Positions 23,901 through 36,636 are shown, counted from the first letter of the stretch. The stretch: DNA of 64,000 bases from Gnetum montanum (GCA_015680685.1 MNCI01036208.1:491284-555283); one strand, 5' to 3'. A program made the numbers and translations. The notes: generated by a model from the letters alone, not told the origin.

Positions 23901-24249
23901 CCATTTATTAACCACCTTTAACATCCTTTCTTTTGGTTCATGAGCAAGTTTGGCATTGATTATGGCTAGCTTTCCATTATTTAAAAATGCATACTCCATG
24001 TCGGCTAATAAAGCCTTTAGTTCTAGGGGTTCCTATTTGAAATTATTAGGGACTTCCAACTCTCCTCAATAGGTATCATCATCTTCATCATCAAATAGTT
24101 GGTAATGAACTTGCTCAAGTTCATCCATGCCTTCAACATAAGCACATGTTAGGCTCTTAGTTGGTTCCATTCATAATGTGCTGCTATCAAAGTCAACTAT
24201 TAGCCATTGGATGTCCTCCTATTTTGTGGCTATGATGTATAGGCACCTT

Positions 24250-24860
24250 TGAATATTTGTGTCTTGTGAACACTAATTACATGCTTTAATGTATGTACTT
24301 TTGATGGATCAAATCTTCTGCACCCAACTGCACCTATTATTGCTATATGCGATGCATGGAATATGTTTCCTCTCCAGCCTTCCAAATTCATTTTCCTTGA
24401 AGATTTCCAAGGAAAGGTTCCTTATGCACATTCATGCATCAACTATGCTTAACCATGCCCTTTCCATAATGATGAGGAAGTTACCTTTGCAACTTTCAAC
24501 CTTGATCATAAGAAAATTGGGTAGGATAGGACCACCTAGTAACTATGATTATAATGTCCTCTACTAGTCCCAAAGGAAAAGTAATTAATTGGTCTACCAA
24601 TTCCAAATGAATGTTGCTCTTCTTGAGAGGTGGTAGGTTCTAGGCTTTGTACATGTCATGGGAGATGAGATTAACACCGAAACCAAAATCAAGAAGGACT
24701 TTACATGGCTCATGTCTAGCAATCTATAAGTAAATAAGTGGATTTCTTGAGTCAAATATTTTTGTGGGAAGATTGCCAGCCATGATCTAATTGAAAACAG
24801 CATGAGTTAACATCACAGTGTAGATCTGAGGCAGATTTTGGTTTGAAGGGCACTTGAATG
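24250..24860 (-). pseudogene. aspartic protease of element II, decayed
   Basis: EPCKVLLDFG (about 24680-24710) corresponds to EPCKAFMDSG of element I, so the catalytic Ser is changed to Phe. The IIGRPWL region sits around 24430-24500 in another frame. It aligns position by position with 14191-14922 and 42830-43300. Confidence 0.65.
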
Positions 24861-24869
24861 TATTTGATG

Positions 24870-27006
24870 CATAGGATGAGGATGTTGGAGATACAAGGTG
24901 ACCAATCACATTAGGTTGTGAGGGTTTGGGAGGACTTTTGGGCCAAAAAATGGTCTTTTCTAAATTGATTATCTAAATCACTCAATTGGAAAGCCAGTTG
25001 TGAATGTACAGCCCTCATAGCATTTCATTGCTACGACTATGAAGGAATTTCACCCTACATGGATGGAATAGGATGTAACTAGGTTGAGGATGAACAGATG
25101 TATGCAGATGAATGAAAAGGATGGTATGGATATGGATGTTTCCCTTGAGTAGATGGTGAATGAGTTTGATGTTACTCTTGAGGGTAATAGTGATGCAAAA
25201 ATGAGGCATGGCTTGCAAAATTTCTTAGAGAAATGGATCGCTGAACATAGTACTTGTATGGATCTAGTTGCCTAAAAGGGTACTGCTATCTTGGTGGTGG
25301 CATTCCCCATGATTGTGGTTGGTGCCATTGCTAATATTGTTCACATGATTATGGTGGAGCTTCACTTGGGTAGTAAGCTTGTTGTTGTTGCTGGAACTAC
25401 CTAGGATTTCTTTAAGGACAAGGCAATTGTTTGGGTGCTTGCCTTTGTGCTAGTCGAGGATTCAACATGTACATCCTAGACTTTTATAATTGTGACACCA
25501 TAGGGTAGCATCCCTAAGGATGTTCATATTGATAGATGTTACAACTAGTATCATCATCAGAGTTTGTCTCCATAACTTCTTCTACTATAGTAGCTTTGAC
25601 CTTTCCTCTCTAGTACGCATGTTCAGCTTTTTTTCACCTCCTGTGGTTACAATCACTATTTTGGTCTTTGGATTCTTCAAAAATATTCATATCAATTTGG
25701 AAATTTTCATCCAAAGAGTCGCATATTTTATCAACCTTTGCTGAAATATTAGATACAAATTTTTGGATAGGCATGATTTTTGTGTTCACTACTTCGTCAA
25801 GTGGCGACTCCTCCTAGTCACAAAATCAAACCTCTCTTTTTCTGATGGAAGGATCCCTATTATATTCTTCCATACTTTTCCTTTTTCGCAACTCACCTTC
25901 TTATTTTGCAAACTATCCTATCAACCTTTATTATTTGATGAGCTCTTAATTTACATAATCTCCCTTGGGCATAAACTTGAAGAGTTCTTGTGGTTTCTGC
26001 TTTGAGCCCATCTATGCTATGATAAAGTTATTCCCTTTGAAAATAACCATGGCTAGGGCATCAATGTGAGAGGGAGTGGTATCTTCCCATGGTGGCATCC
26101 AAGGGTTCATGTATTTCCTATTTCCAACCTTGGATTTACCTTCTTAGGTTGGACACTCTAGAGTACATCTAGTATATGTCATTAAATAATTCAAGCATTG
26201 TACTCCATCTACGAATGGATTCTAGCTCTAAAGATCGGTACTAACTTTCAACCTCTTTGATGAGTTTCTTGGGGAATAGCTTGACTTTTTGCCAATCATT
26301 TTTAATGTTCTATAAGGCACAAGCATCATGGAAAGCTTATAGATGTTTTTGTAGATCAGAGTTATACCCCCCCCCCCCCCCCCCCTCCCCTCAAATCTTG
26401 GAATATTGTTCATGTCTAAGCACTTGATCTAACTATCTTTCACATGCCTATTTGGAATCTTAATTGCCTCTGCAATGTTAAGCATGCTTTGGGTCACCAA
26501 AAAAGGCTCATCATCATCATGATTTTTTTTTGCCAATGATGTCCTTGGTTACCTCTTTAATTATTATGGGCATGATGATTAGCATTATTTCTTGAATGCT
26601 ACCTCCATCATGGTTGTTCCTTCTACAGTATCTTTAGAATTAGAAGAGGAAGAAGAAGTAGCTGTAGATGAAAAGGGAGAAGAGGGAGGAGGACTACCTC
26701 CACCATGAAATCTACCAACTTCCCCTTGGATATCATGTCCACATTCATTATTTTTTGTATCATCTTGATGCTTGTTCAATCCCTTGCCTTAACTACCATC
26801 TTTCTTTCAACCTGAATTATGGATTGTAGACTGCAGAGTCAAGGTTACACCCTCATCATTAGTAAAAAAGGGTAGAGAAATTTCATGTTGAGAGCCCTCA
26901 AAGGGAGGGTCCTCATTGTCATCTTGATTTAGTAAGAACAAGGGATTAGTAAACCATTTCCCCTTAGAATCCTCATGATGCCTCTTCTGATGTTGATCTT
27001 TTCTAC
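24870..27006 (-). pseudogene. gag of element II, main part, decayed
   Basis: Follows the gag order of I and IV. The SCNIYQYEHP-GCYPMVSQL motif lies at about 25485-25545, a Lys-rich piece near 25600, the gag core near 26150-26330 and a Ser/Pro-rich piece at 26779-26585. A run of 19 C at 26367-26385 replaces the short C run of its relatives. It is cut at 27006 by element III and resumes at 36356. Confidence 0.7.
26367..26390. repeat. poly-C tract (19 C, T, 4 C)
   Basis: The homologous gag position in I (about 16322) has CCCCC and in IV (about 44927) CCCC. It is either slippage expansion or a sequencing/assembly effect. Confidence 0.9.
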
Positions 27007-27011
27007 ATTAT
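27007..27011. repeat. target-site duplication of element III (left), ATTAT
   Basis: ATTAT directly before the LTR at 27012 is repeated at 36351-36355 after the other LTR. Confidence 0.9.
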
Positions 27012-27828
27012 TGATGAGTGGTGAGGTGCCCCTACACTCAACCATATGAATACAAGCTTTTTCATGCATGATCCAGTCGAACTCCATAGACGGACTAGTT
27101 GTTGCACCTACACAATTATGCTTAGGTCATAGTTCATTATCTTCCCACCTAGACTAGTATTATATTTATCATGTATGGTTCAGTCCAGAGTGAGGTGTAT
27201 GATGTGTTCCTAGTCTAACGCTACTCCTGAAGGCAGTGGAAAATAATATTAACTAAGCTAAGCTAGGAGGGAAAGGGTAAGAGAATCTAATCTATCCTAA
27301 GTGCGATGAGCATCCATTCCTTGATCACCTGTACACATCTTGGACCTCATGCACAACTACCACTGGGATTACCAAGCGTAGATCCTAGGTACGCCACTGG
27401 ACTACCAAGTAGTCATACTTAAATGCTCGTAATCAAGTCGTACTCATTCTGCGTTACTAGGAGATAAGGGTGAGAGAGACTAATTAGGAAAGCAATAAAT
27501 AAAAATTAAATAAATAAATAAATAACAAAGTGAATGTTGCAATGATGAAGTAATGTCAATCTTTATTGTTGGTCATGTGCATGTCCAAGTACGCCACACT
27601 TGAATAAAGGATGTCGTACAATTACATTCACCACACTGCGGACAGACACTAGAAAATAATCTATCTCTGGAGGGATCAAACTTCCAGAACTTCACTACAA
27701 TCTAACTCCTAATGCTAAACAAGGAAGAGTTGCTTCTTATTTATAGACATTGCAGCAGACTACGATATCACATACGAGATATCGTAGGGGAAGACGCGAT
27801 ATCGTGTACACGATATCGCGTCCCATCA
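27012..27828 (-). repeat. 3' LTR of element III
   Basis: TGATGAGTGGTGAGGTGCCC... to ...TCGCGTCCCATCA. The outer U3 (27757-27820) has four GATATC-type palindromes. It is 817 bp against 868 bp for its partner at 35483, most of the difference being in this array. Confidence 0.9.
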
Positions 27829-27845
27829 TACCCCCACGACTGAAT
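27829..27845 (-). promoter_or_regulatory. polypurine tract of element III
   Basis: The plus strand TACCCCCACGACTGAAT follows the LTR end; sense ATTCAGTCGTGGGGGTA. Confidence 0.85.
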
Positions 27846-27978
27846 AAAAAATCATCCTCGAGTTACAGTGATTACACAGTGGATAGGTATGGTATTATTA
27901 GATGGGGAAAACAAATGAAATGATGCTGTAGTATGGGAAGACACAACACAGAAAAATGCTACAACTACAAAAATGTGG

Positions 27979-30094
27979 AACTCATGTAGTTCCTGGTGGT
28001 GGTGGCTCCTCCATGGGTGCTTTCCCTTTGTCATGTGCTTCAGGTTTTGAAGCTTGATGGAATTGAAGTATGGCCTGGAGCTTCTCCTCTTCATTTTGAG
28101 GGTCTTGTGCCATCCATGCTAGTGTTTCAATGTTTGATGGAGTCGACACCTCCCATGGACAGGGTAGTTGTGGAAACATCTAGTTGGCCTTGACGTACTA
28201 AGCCACGAACACTCGTCGTTCCTCCTCATAGGCTCTGGCTTTATCCTTGTATTTGTGAAGATCTGTTAGCCATCGAGCCAAATCAATTGCAACATCTTTT
28301 TGTCCTTGGTAGCTTGCTTTTACCACCTCAAGTTCAAAATTTGCAATAGCCAATTTTTCTGTCAGCTTCTTGCGCTCTACAAATTTTGCTTCATATTTGA
28401 TGTGGGTGGAAGCTACCTACTGCTCGAGCTTAACATGGAAAGGTTGGCATATCTAAGGTTTGCCAACTCCATGTACTCTGTCAAGTCCTGAATCTGTAGG
28501 TCCCGGTTCTTAACTTCCGCTTGGTGGGTGAAGGTGTAAGTGTCCAATATGGCCCTCAAATCAGTGTTTTGAGCACTGATAGTTTTGATTTGGGCTTTGG
28601 CCATATGGATCTCCTTTTCTAGGATTTTTTTGTACATCCCCACCTAATCGTGGAAGTGCTCCTTCAGCTTCTAGTGTCGTTTAGCCTCATTCTGCCATGC
28701 GCTTATCTCAATTGCTGACTTTTGGCAAATAGCACATACTTCCTTCATTGAGAGGGTTCTATTTTCTCTAGCTAAACGGCTTACATCCTGGTTGACCCGG
28801 ATGAATTGTTCTCGTAATTGATGAAAGTGTTCATCGAGAATGTTCTTTTGTTTCTCTATAGTGGTCAACTGAATGTTGTCTACAACCAGCTATTTATTTT
28901 CTTCTTCTAAGGCCTTGAGTGCCTTAAGATGTGCATGGGTTTGTGCCTGTGATGCAGACGGATCCCAAGTGGCCTTCTCCTTTTCATTCGCCACCCTTTT
29001 ATTCTTAGCGATCAACTTGTGAGCTTCTTGGTTCTAAAGTTTTATAACTGGTTTGCGGGAACAAATTGTAGCAGATCCTGCTATGCTGATTGTAAGACCA
29101 CGAGCTGCTCTTGTAATTTCTACACTTCAGCTTCAACATGCTTGGCCCTTACTTCGGATAAGAATAGCTTCCCCTTTGTGGAAATGAGGTCTGATTAAAT
29201 TGCTGTGACATCCTAAGGGATGTCAAATAGGGATGTTAGAACTTGCCCTATTTGTAGCAATCGGTCAAGTACATCCTCATGTTCTGCAGGAGTCATTGTG
29301 GTTTCGGCAAGAGTTTGAGCATCCCATGCTCCTGAGAGATCTGCTAGTGGCACAATAGATAAATTGAAGGATTCTATGATGTGATCTGCAACCACTTCTA
29401 TAGCTCCCACAACATTCTAGTGTTGCATGACCACCACAGTGGCCCCTTCACCAGTCTCTAATTGCACCTGGAAAGATGTTACGTTTCCTGAGATCTGTTG
29501 TGACCATTTACTGTCCCCTCCTCCTATTTGAATGGATACCTCACCCCTTGTGCAATCTAATGAAACTGTAGGTTGTCTAGCATCATCAATGACGTGGAAG
29601 AGGTTTGCATCATCATGACTTCCCCAACTAACTGTCTCAATGATGGCCATCAGATGGCTCATCGATGGTCTGTAGTCTTGCAGTAGTGGTGGCTGATCAT
29701 GGGCTATGCTGGGCCCTACTTCTTATTGTTGGCTAGGACTTGTGGTTGGAGGTTGACTGGTTCCAACCACATGTTCTTCTTCTTGTTCTTCTTGTTCTGG
29801 TCTTAGCTCTTTCAACACGCTTTTTCTTGGAGCTGGCACCTTTCGCAATTCAGCATACAAAGCAGTTTGAGCTTTTTGGAGGACGTCATTGGTGTATCCC
29901 TGGATACCAACACATCAACAAAGCTTTTTAATAAGATAAGGAAAAGGAAACACCATCTTCCCTATCTTTCATTCCTTGAACCGCCTCAGGAACTTCGTCA
30001 AATATAGATGGGGTAGGTTAGCGTTAACCTTTTCCATCAACACTACACATCCTCTGGCCACATACGTTAATATTCTTTTTAAGCCCTTTGTGGT
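27979..30094 (-). pseudogene. extra coiled-coil ORF of element III, decayed but readable
   Basis: Readable in four or five minus-strand stretches. From the C-terminus: ...MAQDPQNEEEKLQAILQFHQ... ending KGKAPMEEPPPPGTT and a stop near 27981; MGMYKKILEKEIHMAKAQIK at 28643-28413; MTTIEKQKNILDEHFHQLRE at 28868-28671, with NRTLSMKEVCAICQKSAIEI; and a less helical region at 29662-29213. The central 350 or so residues are rich in Lys/Glu/Gln with regular Leu/Ile, a long coiled coil. The C-terminus is a charged segment ending in prolines. Homologous to 9400-11424 plus 18281-19099 of element II. Function unknown. Confidence 0.75.
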
Positions 30095-32007
30095 GAAGAG
30101 GTGATGGCACAAACCTCTTCCACATCATCGATGATACCAGATAGCCTACAGTTTCATTAGATCGCACAAGGGATGAGGTATCCATTCAAACAAGAGGAGG
30201 GGACAGTAGATGGTCACAATAGATCTCAAGAAACGTAGCATCTTTCTAGGTGCAATTAGAGACTGGTGAAGGGGCCACTATGATGGTCATGTAACACCAG
30301 AATGCCACAAGAGCTGAAGAAGTGGTCATAGACCACATCAAAGAATCCTTCAATGTACCTGTTGTGCCACTGGTAGATCTCTCAGGAGCACGGGATGCTC
30401 AAACTCTTGCTGAAATCTCAATGACTCCTACTGAACGTGAGGATTTACTTGACTGATTACTACAAATAGGGTAAGTTCTAATGTCCCTGTTTGACATCCC
30501 TCAAGATGTCACAACAATTCAATCAGACCTCATTTCCACAAAGGGGAAGCTGGTCTTATCCGAAGTAAGGGCCGAGCATGCTGAAGCTGAAGTGCAGAAA
30601 CTACAAGAGCAGCTTGTGGCCTTACAAGCATCACAGCAAGATCAGCTACAATTTGTTCCTGTAGACCAGTTAGACAACTTTAGAATTGAGAAGCTCACAA
30701 AGTTGATCGCAGAGAATAAAAGGGTGGAAAATAAAAAGGAGAAGGCCACTTGGGATGCCTCCACATCACAGGCACAAACCCATGCGCATCTTAAGGCACT
30801 CAAGGCCTTAGAAGAAGAAAATAAATAGCTAGTTGCAAACAACATTCGGTTGACCACAATAGAGAAACAAAAGAATGTTCTTGATGAACACTTTCATCAG
30901 TTATGAGAACAATTCATTCGGGTCAACCAAAATGTAAGTCGTTTAGCTAGAGAAAATCGAACCCTCTCAATGGAGGAGCTACGCGCTATTTGCAAAAAGT
31001 CAGCAATTGAGATAAAAGCATGGCAGAATGAGGTTAAACAACACTAGAAGCTAAAGGAGCACTTCTGCGATTAGGTGGGGATGTACAAAAAAATCTTAAA
31101 AAATGAGATCCATATGGCCAAAGCCCAAATCAACACTATCAGTGCTCAACACACTGATTGGAGGGCCATATTGGGCACTTACGCCTTCACCCACCAAGCC
31201 GAAGTTAAGAACCGGGACCTGTAGATTTAGGATTTGATAGAGTACATGGAGTTGACAAACCTTAGATATGCCAACCTTGCCATGTTAATACCAAGGAACC
31301 CAAGGTTAGAGCTCAAGCAACAGGTAGCTTCCACCCACATCAAATATGAAGAAAAATTTGTAGAGTGTAGGAAGCTGACAAAAAAACTAGATGTTGCAAA
31401 TTCTAAACTTGAGGTGGTAAAAGCAAGCTACGAGGGACAAAAATATGTTGCAACCAATTTGGCTTGATGGCTAACAGATCTTCATGAATACAAGGATAAA
31501 GCCAGAGCCTATGAGGAGGAACGACGGGTGTTCGCGGCTTGGTACGTCAAGGCCAACTAGATGTTTCCAAAACTACCCTATTCGTGGGAGGTGCTGGCTC
31601 CATCAAACATTGGAACACTAGAATGGATGGCACAAGATCCTTGGACTGAAGAGGAGAAGCTCCAGGTCATACTTCAATGCCATTAAGCTTCAAAACCTAG
31701 AGCACATGACAAAGGGAAAGCGCCCATGGAGGAGCCACCGCCACCAGGAACTACATGAGCTCCACATTTTTGTAGTTGTAGCATTTTTCTATGTTGTGTC
31801 TTCCCATACTACAACATCATTTCATTTGTTTTCCCCATCTAATAATCCCATACGTATCCACTGTGTAATCACTGTAACTCGAAAATGAGTTTTTATTCAG
31901 TCATGAGGGTATGATGGGATGTGATATCGCATACAATACATCGCGTACATGATATCACGTGGGATGCGATATTGCTTACGTGATATCTCATCCCTAATGA
32001 TGTGAGA
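30095..32007 (+). repeat. inverted duplicate of extra ORF, PPT and U3 tip inside element III
   Basis: This stretch is the reverse complement of about 27740-29632 at roughly 90-93% by eye. On the plus strand it reads MSLFDIPQDVTTIQSDLIS at 30481, TTIEKQKNVLDEHFHQL near 30855, MYKKILKNEIHMAKAQI near 31081, KGKAPMEEPPPPGTT ending near 31758, then the PPT (TCAGTCATGAGGGTA, 31897-31911) and about 95 bp of U3 start with GATATC palindromes (31912-32007). It has more stops than the left arm. The arms are separated by about 460 bp of ORF sequence present only once. Confidence 0.85.
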
Positions 32008-33362
32008 TACCAAGGAAATACCGAAGTATTAAATAATTTTCTTGAAATTAATGTTGAAGATTGAGGACATTGGCTATAATCAAAATATTCTAGGGTAATT
32101 TCATTAATTCGAAAGGCATCAGTAATGATGATGATGTGAATTTTATCAATAAAATCTTGGGTGGTAAGAAAAAGGTTATATAATGGTACATTGGAACGTC
32201 AAAATTTAGAGGGATAATAATAGAGAAAGAATGTTATGAAAAAATAAGCTAAGGGTGAGAAATGGTGTGTGTGAGCTATAGTGTAAGTGAAGATTACAAA
32301 AGATTACACAAGTGGGTCCTCCCCAAAGTAGGTTCTAACCTATAATGCCCTTGTGTAACCACACTTAAAGTGTCTGTGAGAACTATAAGGGTTAAATGTA
32401 ATCCGCACTAACTCCACAAAACACACACATGTAAATATCACCGGAATAAGATGAAAATTCTATGCTACACGGGAGACGAGCTACAATTACACGAACAGTG
32501 AGATGAGACAAAGTAGAGAAGGGATCATAGAGATTGGGACATGAGGTAACTAACCTAGGGCATAGAGAATCCTACGTGCAAAGCATGATTAAGGTGTCAT
32601 TAACCCATCATTCCAAGATCAGGAACAAGATCATTCCTCTAGTCAGTGATATTGCATTATTTCATCCCATGATGAATGACTATGAGAGTACCATGACAAC
32701 AAGGCGTACGATCACTTGGTGTTTTATTCAAGGGAGGAGTGATTTTTATTTTATAGCACTTCCTTTTTCTTCTCTTTTTTTTGAATACTGAATCTAGAGA
32801 AATTGCAAACCTTTAGGCATGGGTGCATGTTTTTCCAGTGGGACCCCTAAGAACAACGTTTGATTTTCAAGTGCCCTTTTAATTACTCTTACTCCCATTT
32901 TTCATTAGATCTACAAGGATCTTAGTACGACCACGTTGCATCCCCCCACCCACAGTTGTCACCAAAGAGAATCCACAAGTCCCCTTGATGTCCCACCCTA
33001 ATCATTTCCTCTTGGTCCATCCTTCTTCATTCTGGATACAATGAACACAAAATTAATTTTAAGTTTCAAAAATATCAAGAATATCACTGTACCCTTGAAC
33101 AGAACCTCTTATTTGTAGAGTGGATGAGTGGGTGTAATGGCTCACTATTCCAAATAATTGATCACTCATGACTTAATAACATAGAACACACCTCAATCAA
33201 TGATCCACATGAGTTTTTTATTTGTAGATAAGATTACTTACAGAAACATAAAAAGACAAAAACACAACAGATAAAAAGACAAAACAAAAAGTTGAAAAAT
33301 GAAAAACTAGAAAATAAAAAGTTGTAAAATCAAAGAAAATGAAAAATATTTATTAATCCTGC
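32008..33362. other. non-coding spacer of element III
   Basis: No gene. Shares AGGCATGGGTGCATG-type blocks (about 32816) and an A-rich stretch (33240-33350) with the other spacers. Confidence 0.65.
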
Positions 33363-35330
33363 TTGTTATTGAAATGGGGGATATCCCCCATAACTAAATG
33401 GTTGAGCATGGTAGGGATTAATAAATGGAGGGTGAGGATCCTTGCATGTTGGAAATATTTGAACTGGTCCATACTTACCCCATTGGGGTTCACACACTTG
33501 ATTATAATAAGCATAGTGGGGAACTTTATACGATGTAGTTCCTAGATAATGAGTTGACCGACTACGATGTTTGGGACCGTTAGATGGTATGCAAGGATTT
33601 GAATGATGCCTCTCATGGTTGTGTTCATTGGGCCATGTGGTTGTTGGAGTGTTAGTTGATGGCCCTGATGGATTTACCCGAGGTGCTGGGTTCGAAGGTA
33701 ACGATGCACCATAGTGTGGCACTTGTGCTAGGTTGGAAGATGCAGTGGCCTCAAAATTGTGTTGTCCTCTCTTATAACCGTGTTTAAAGAAATCACGCTT
33801 TTGATGTTGAGAAGGCTTTTCACTACTGTTCGTAGTAGTAGCACAAGTGTTGTTCATGGGTTGTTGCAGTGGTGCAAGAACCTTAGGAACAATTGGTGGC
33901 GATGTAGAAGGAGGGAAAGGATGAGAATGTTGAAAATTAGGAGGCGTATAAGATACACAAGGTGGCGGTTGTGTTGGAGGTATGGGCTGATAGGATTATG
34001 GGGAATAGTACTATGGTGAGATAAAGTGTGTTGGCCCAGTTGGAGAAATAGGATGTTGAACAAGATAAGCGTTTGGGTTCGGATGGTATGAAGGATGTCT
34101 CCAGTCTAAGAGTGGTCTCCCCCATGACTAGGATTGTTGCCACTGTGATCGAACACAGTGTCTCTGTACGAACTCTGGATGTAATGTATTTCCCCAATGC
34201 TCATGTAAATGTAACAAGATTGGGCAGTGACCCTTGGGGTGATCATACAGGCATATGTTGCGTTCATACATATGATTGGCAGTTGAGCTCTTATTCCCTT
34301 CATTCTTTCTTTCTGATTTTCTACTATTTCATCCTGCTTCTTAGGTTGTCAAAACTCTATCTCCAATGATGTTGACACATTCTCCACACTTTTGATAAAT
34401 CCATTCCAACATCTTGTTGATCTTTGCCTCAGCTTCTTCTAATGATTTTTGTATTGGCAAAGATGATGTTTCCACCTTGAGATTGGTTGATTTCTCCTTT
34501 TTATGATCATGGACCTTTGTTAAGTTAAGATTTTAGTCCCATTGATGTTTTTTAACACTCTCCCATCAAGCCAATTCTCCTTCTTCTTTTGCTACCCACT
34601 TAATAAGCTCTTGGATTTGATGGGTTCATAGTTCATATAGTTGACCTTGGGCATACATTCCTAAGGTTTCTCTTATTTCATTACATAGCCCATCAATGAT
34701 GTGGTACATTAGCCTTTCCTCGGAAAACCCATGGCCTGGGCAGTTATTTAATAGTGCATAATATCTTTCTAAGGCCATGTCCAAGGGTTCATGTTGTGCT
34801 TGTTTCTATCCTTGGATTTGTTTCCTCAAGGCTGACACTCTTGCATAGGTTTGATATTTTTCATTAAATACTTCTACCATTGTTGACCAGCATTGTATCG
34901 AATTTGGTTTTAATGATCTATACCATACTTTTGCATGGTCAATGAGTGTCATAGGAAAGAGCTTAAGTTTTTGCCAATCATTATCAATGTTTTTCCATGT
35001 GCAGGCATCATAGAAGGCTAGTAAATGTTGATATGGATCTAAGTCATAGCCTCCTGAAAATTTGGAAAAGTTGTTTAAATCGAGCCTAGGTAGACAGCAA
35101 TCTTTACGATGCCTACATGAGATTCGAATAGCCTCTTGTATTTTTGTTAGGCTTGTAGTGGCCAGTGGGCATTCATCGTCATCTTGTAAGTTATGCTTTC
35201 TTGTGTTGGGATGACATTTCTTTTGTTCATGTTTATAAGAAACTCCCACTTCAGGTTGTATACTCCAATCTTCATCGTTATATAGTTTGTTGGTTCTCTA
35301 ATGAACTTCCTCACTAAGTGTGGAATGATC
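33363..35330 (-). pseudogene. gag of element III, decayed
   Basis: The gag core is a 147-codon run (35249-34806) with DLNNFSKFSGGYDLDPYQHL, AFYDACTWKNIDNDWQKLKL, FPMTLIDHAKVWYRSL and VEVFNEKYQTYARVSAL. This is the retrotransposon gag domain, closest to element I. The YDHPKGHCPILLH motif lies at about 34225-34262. The C-terminal 163-codon run (33857-33366) is Pro/Asn/His/Tyr-rich and ends PFSYGGYPPFQ and a stop. The N-terminal MSSSH start seen in I and IV was not found. The open runs are longer than in the other elements, so this copy may be younger or under less decay. Confidence 0.8.
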
Positions 35331-35462
35331 ATGTTCTTGTAGGAGAGGCCTTGTTGTGTGTGAATTTATGTGACTTTTTATAATTACTTCTTTCTAAGAG
35401 ATATATCTTTAAGTTCTATACAGCGATCTTGTATGATATAACTAATCTAGATAACTAGCACT

Positions 35463-35480
35463 ATCCCCAGCAACGGTGCT
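35463..35480 (-). promoter_or_regulatory. primer binding site of element III (tRNA-Asp-like)
   Basis: The plus strand ATCCCCAGCAACGGTGCT differs from the 3' end of plant tRNA-Asp (ATCCCCGGCAACGGCGCC) at only a few positions, all transitions. It lies two bases from the 5' LTR. Confidence 0.85.
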
Positions 35481-35482
35481 AA

Positions 35483-36350
35483 TGGTGAGTGGCAAGGTAC
35501 CCCTACACTCAACCATATGAATACGAGCGTTTTCACGTGCTGTCCGGTTGAACTCTGCAGACGGACTAGTTGTGGCACCTAGACAGTTATCCTTAGGTCG
35601 CAGTTCACTGTCTTCCCACCTGGACTAGTATTATATTTGTCACGTCTGGTTTAGTCCAAAGTGAGGTGTATGATGTGTTCCTAATCTAATGCTACTCCTG
35701 AAGGTAGTGGAAAATAATATTAAATAAGCTAAGCTAGGAGGGAAAGGGTAAGAGAATCTAATCTAGCCTAAGTGCAATGAGCATCTGTTCCTTGATCATC
35801 TGTACACATCTTGGACCTCGTGCATGACCACCACGGGGATTACCAAGCGCAGATCCTAGGTACGCCACTGGGCTACCAAGTAGTCACACTTAAATGCTTG
35901 TAATCAAGTTGTACTCATTCCACATTACTAGGAGATAAGGATGAGAGAGACTAATTAGGAAAGTAGTAAATAACAATTAAATAAATAAATAAATAACAAA
36001 GTGAATGCTGAAATGATGAAGTAATCTCGATCTTTATTGCTGGTCATGTGCGTGTCCAAGTACGTCACACTCAAATAAAGGATGTTGTACAATTACATTC
36101 ACCACACTGTGGGCAAACACTGGAAAACAATCTATCTCTGGAGGGATCAAACTGCCAGAACTTCGCTACAATCTAACTCCTAATGCTGAACAAGGGAGAG
36201 CTGCTTCTTATTTATAGACATTCTGGCAAACTACGATATCGCGTACGCGATATGGCAAGGGAAGACACGATATCGCAGGGGATCCAATATCGCGATGGAC
36301 GCAATATCGCGTACACGATATTGCAACCCATGCGATATCACGTCCCATCA
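35483..36350 (-). repeat. 5' LTR of element III
   Basis: TGGTGAGTGGCAAGGTACCC... to ...CACGTCCCATCA. The reversed TATA box TTATTTATAG is at about 36208. The outer U3 array (36231-36345) has seven GATATC-like units. Confidence 0.9.
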
Positions 36351-36355
36351 ATTAT
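36351..36355. repeat. target-site duplication of element III (right), ATTAT
   Basis: Exact copy of 27007-27011. Confidence 0.9.
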
Positions 36356-36636
36356 GTGTTACTGGGACTATAATTCCAAAATTCATAATCTTACACAACA
36401 TACTCCTCTTGAAGATCATAAATGCCTAACTTCTTAAGTGTTCAAAGAAACATCAAAGGCATAGATTAATTGGAGGGCATTACAATGTTACCCTCCATAC
36501 CATGCCATTGTAGTTTCTCATCCTCATGTAGAATGAAGGTGACATCTGGTACATACTCATTAGGATGAGTATATACCACTTTGCACTCTTGTGGGATCGA
36601 TAATTTTGTATCATTTTTCATGTGAGAAGAAGAAAT
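36356..36636 (-). pseudogene. gag of element II, N-terminal end
   Basis: The minus strand gives ISSSHMKNDTKLSIP (the start ATG is ATT at 36636), then CKVVYTHPNEYVPDVTFILH and EDEKLQWHGMEG. IV has the same order (MSSSHRSASLPKSNG, YRVVYAHLDEYVPNFTFIL). Element III separates this piece from the rest of gag at 27006. Confidence 0.8.

Larger units (their letters stand above)
27012..36350 (-). mobile_element. Ty3/gypsy element III, gag plus extra ORF, no pol, with internal inverted duplication
   Basis: LTR-to-LTR unit of 9339 bp inserted in gag of element II. 3' LTR 27012-27828, PPT 27829, extra ORF 27979-30094 (minus), inverted second copy of the ORF end, PPT and U3 tip (30095-32007, plus), spacer 32008-33362, gag 33363-35330, primer site 35463-35480, 5' LTR 35483-36350. 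No protease, RT, RNase H or integrase was found, so it is non-autonomous. The ATTAT duplication is exact. Confidence 0.9.
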
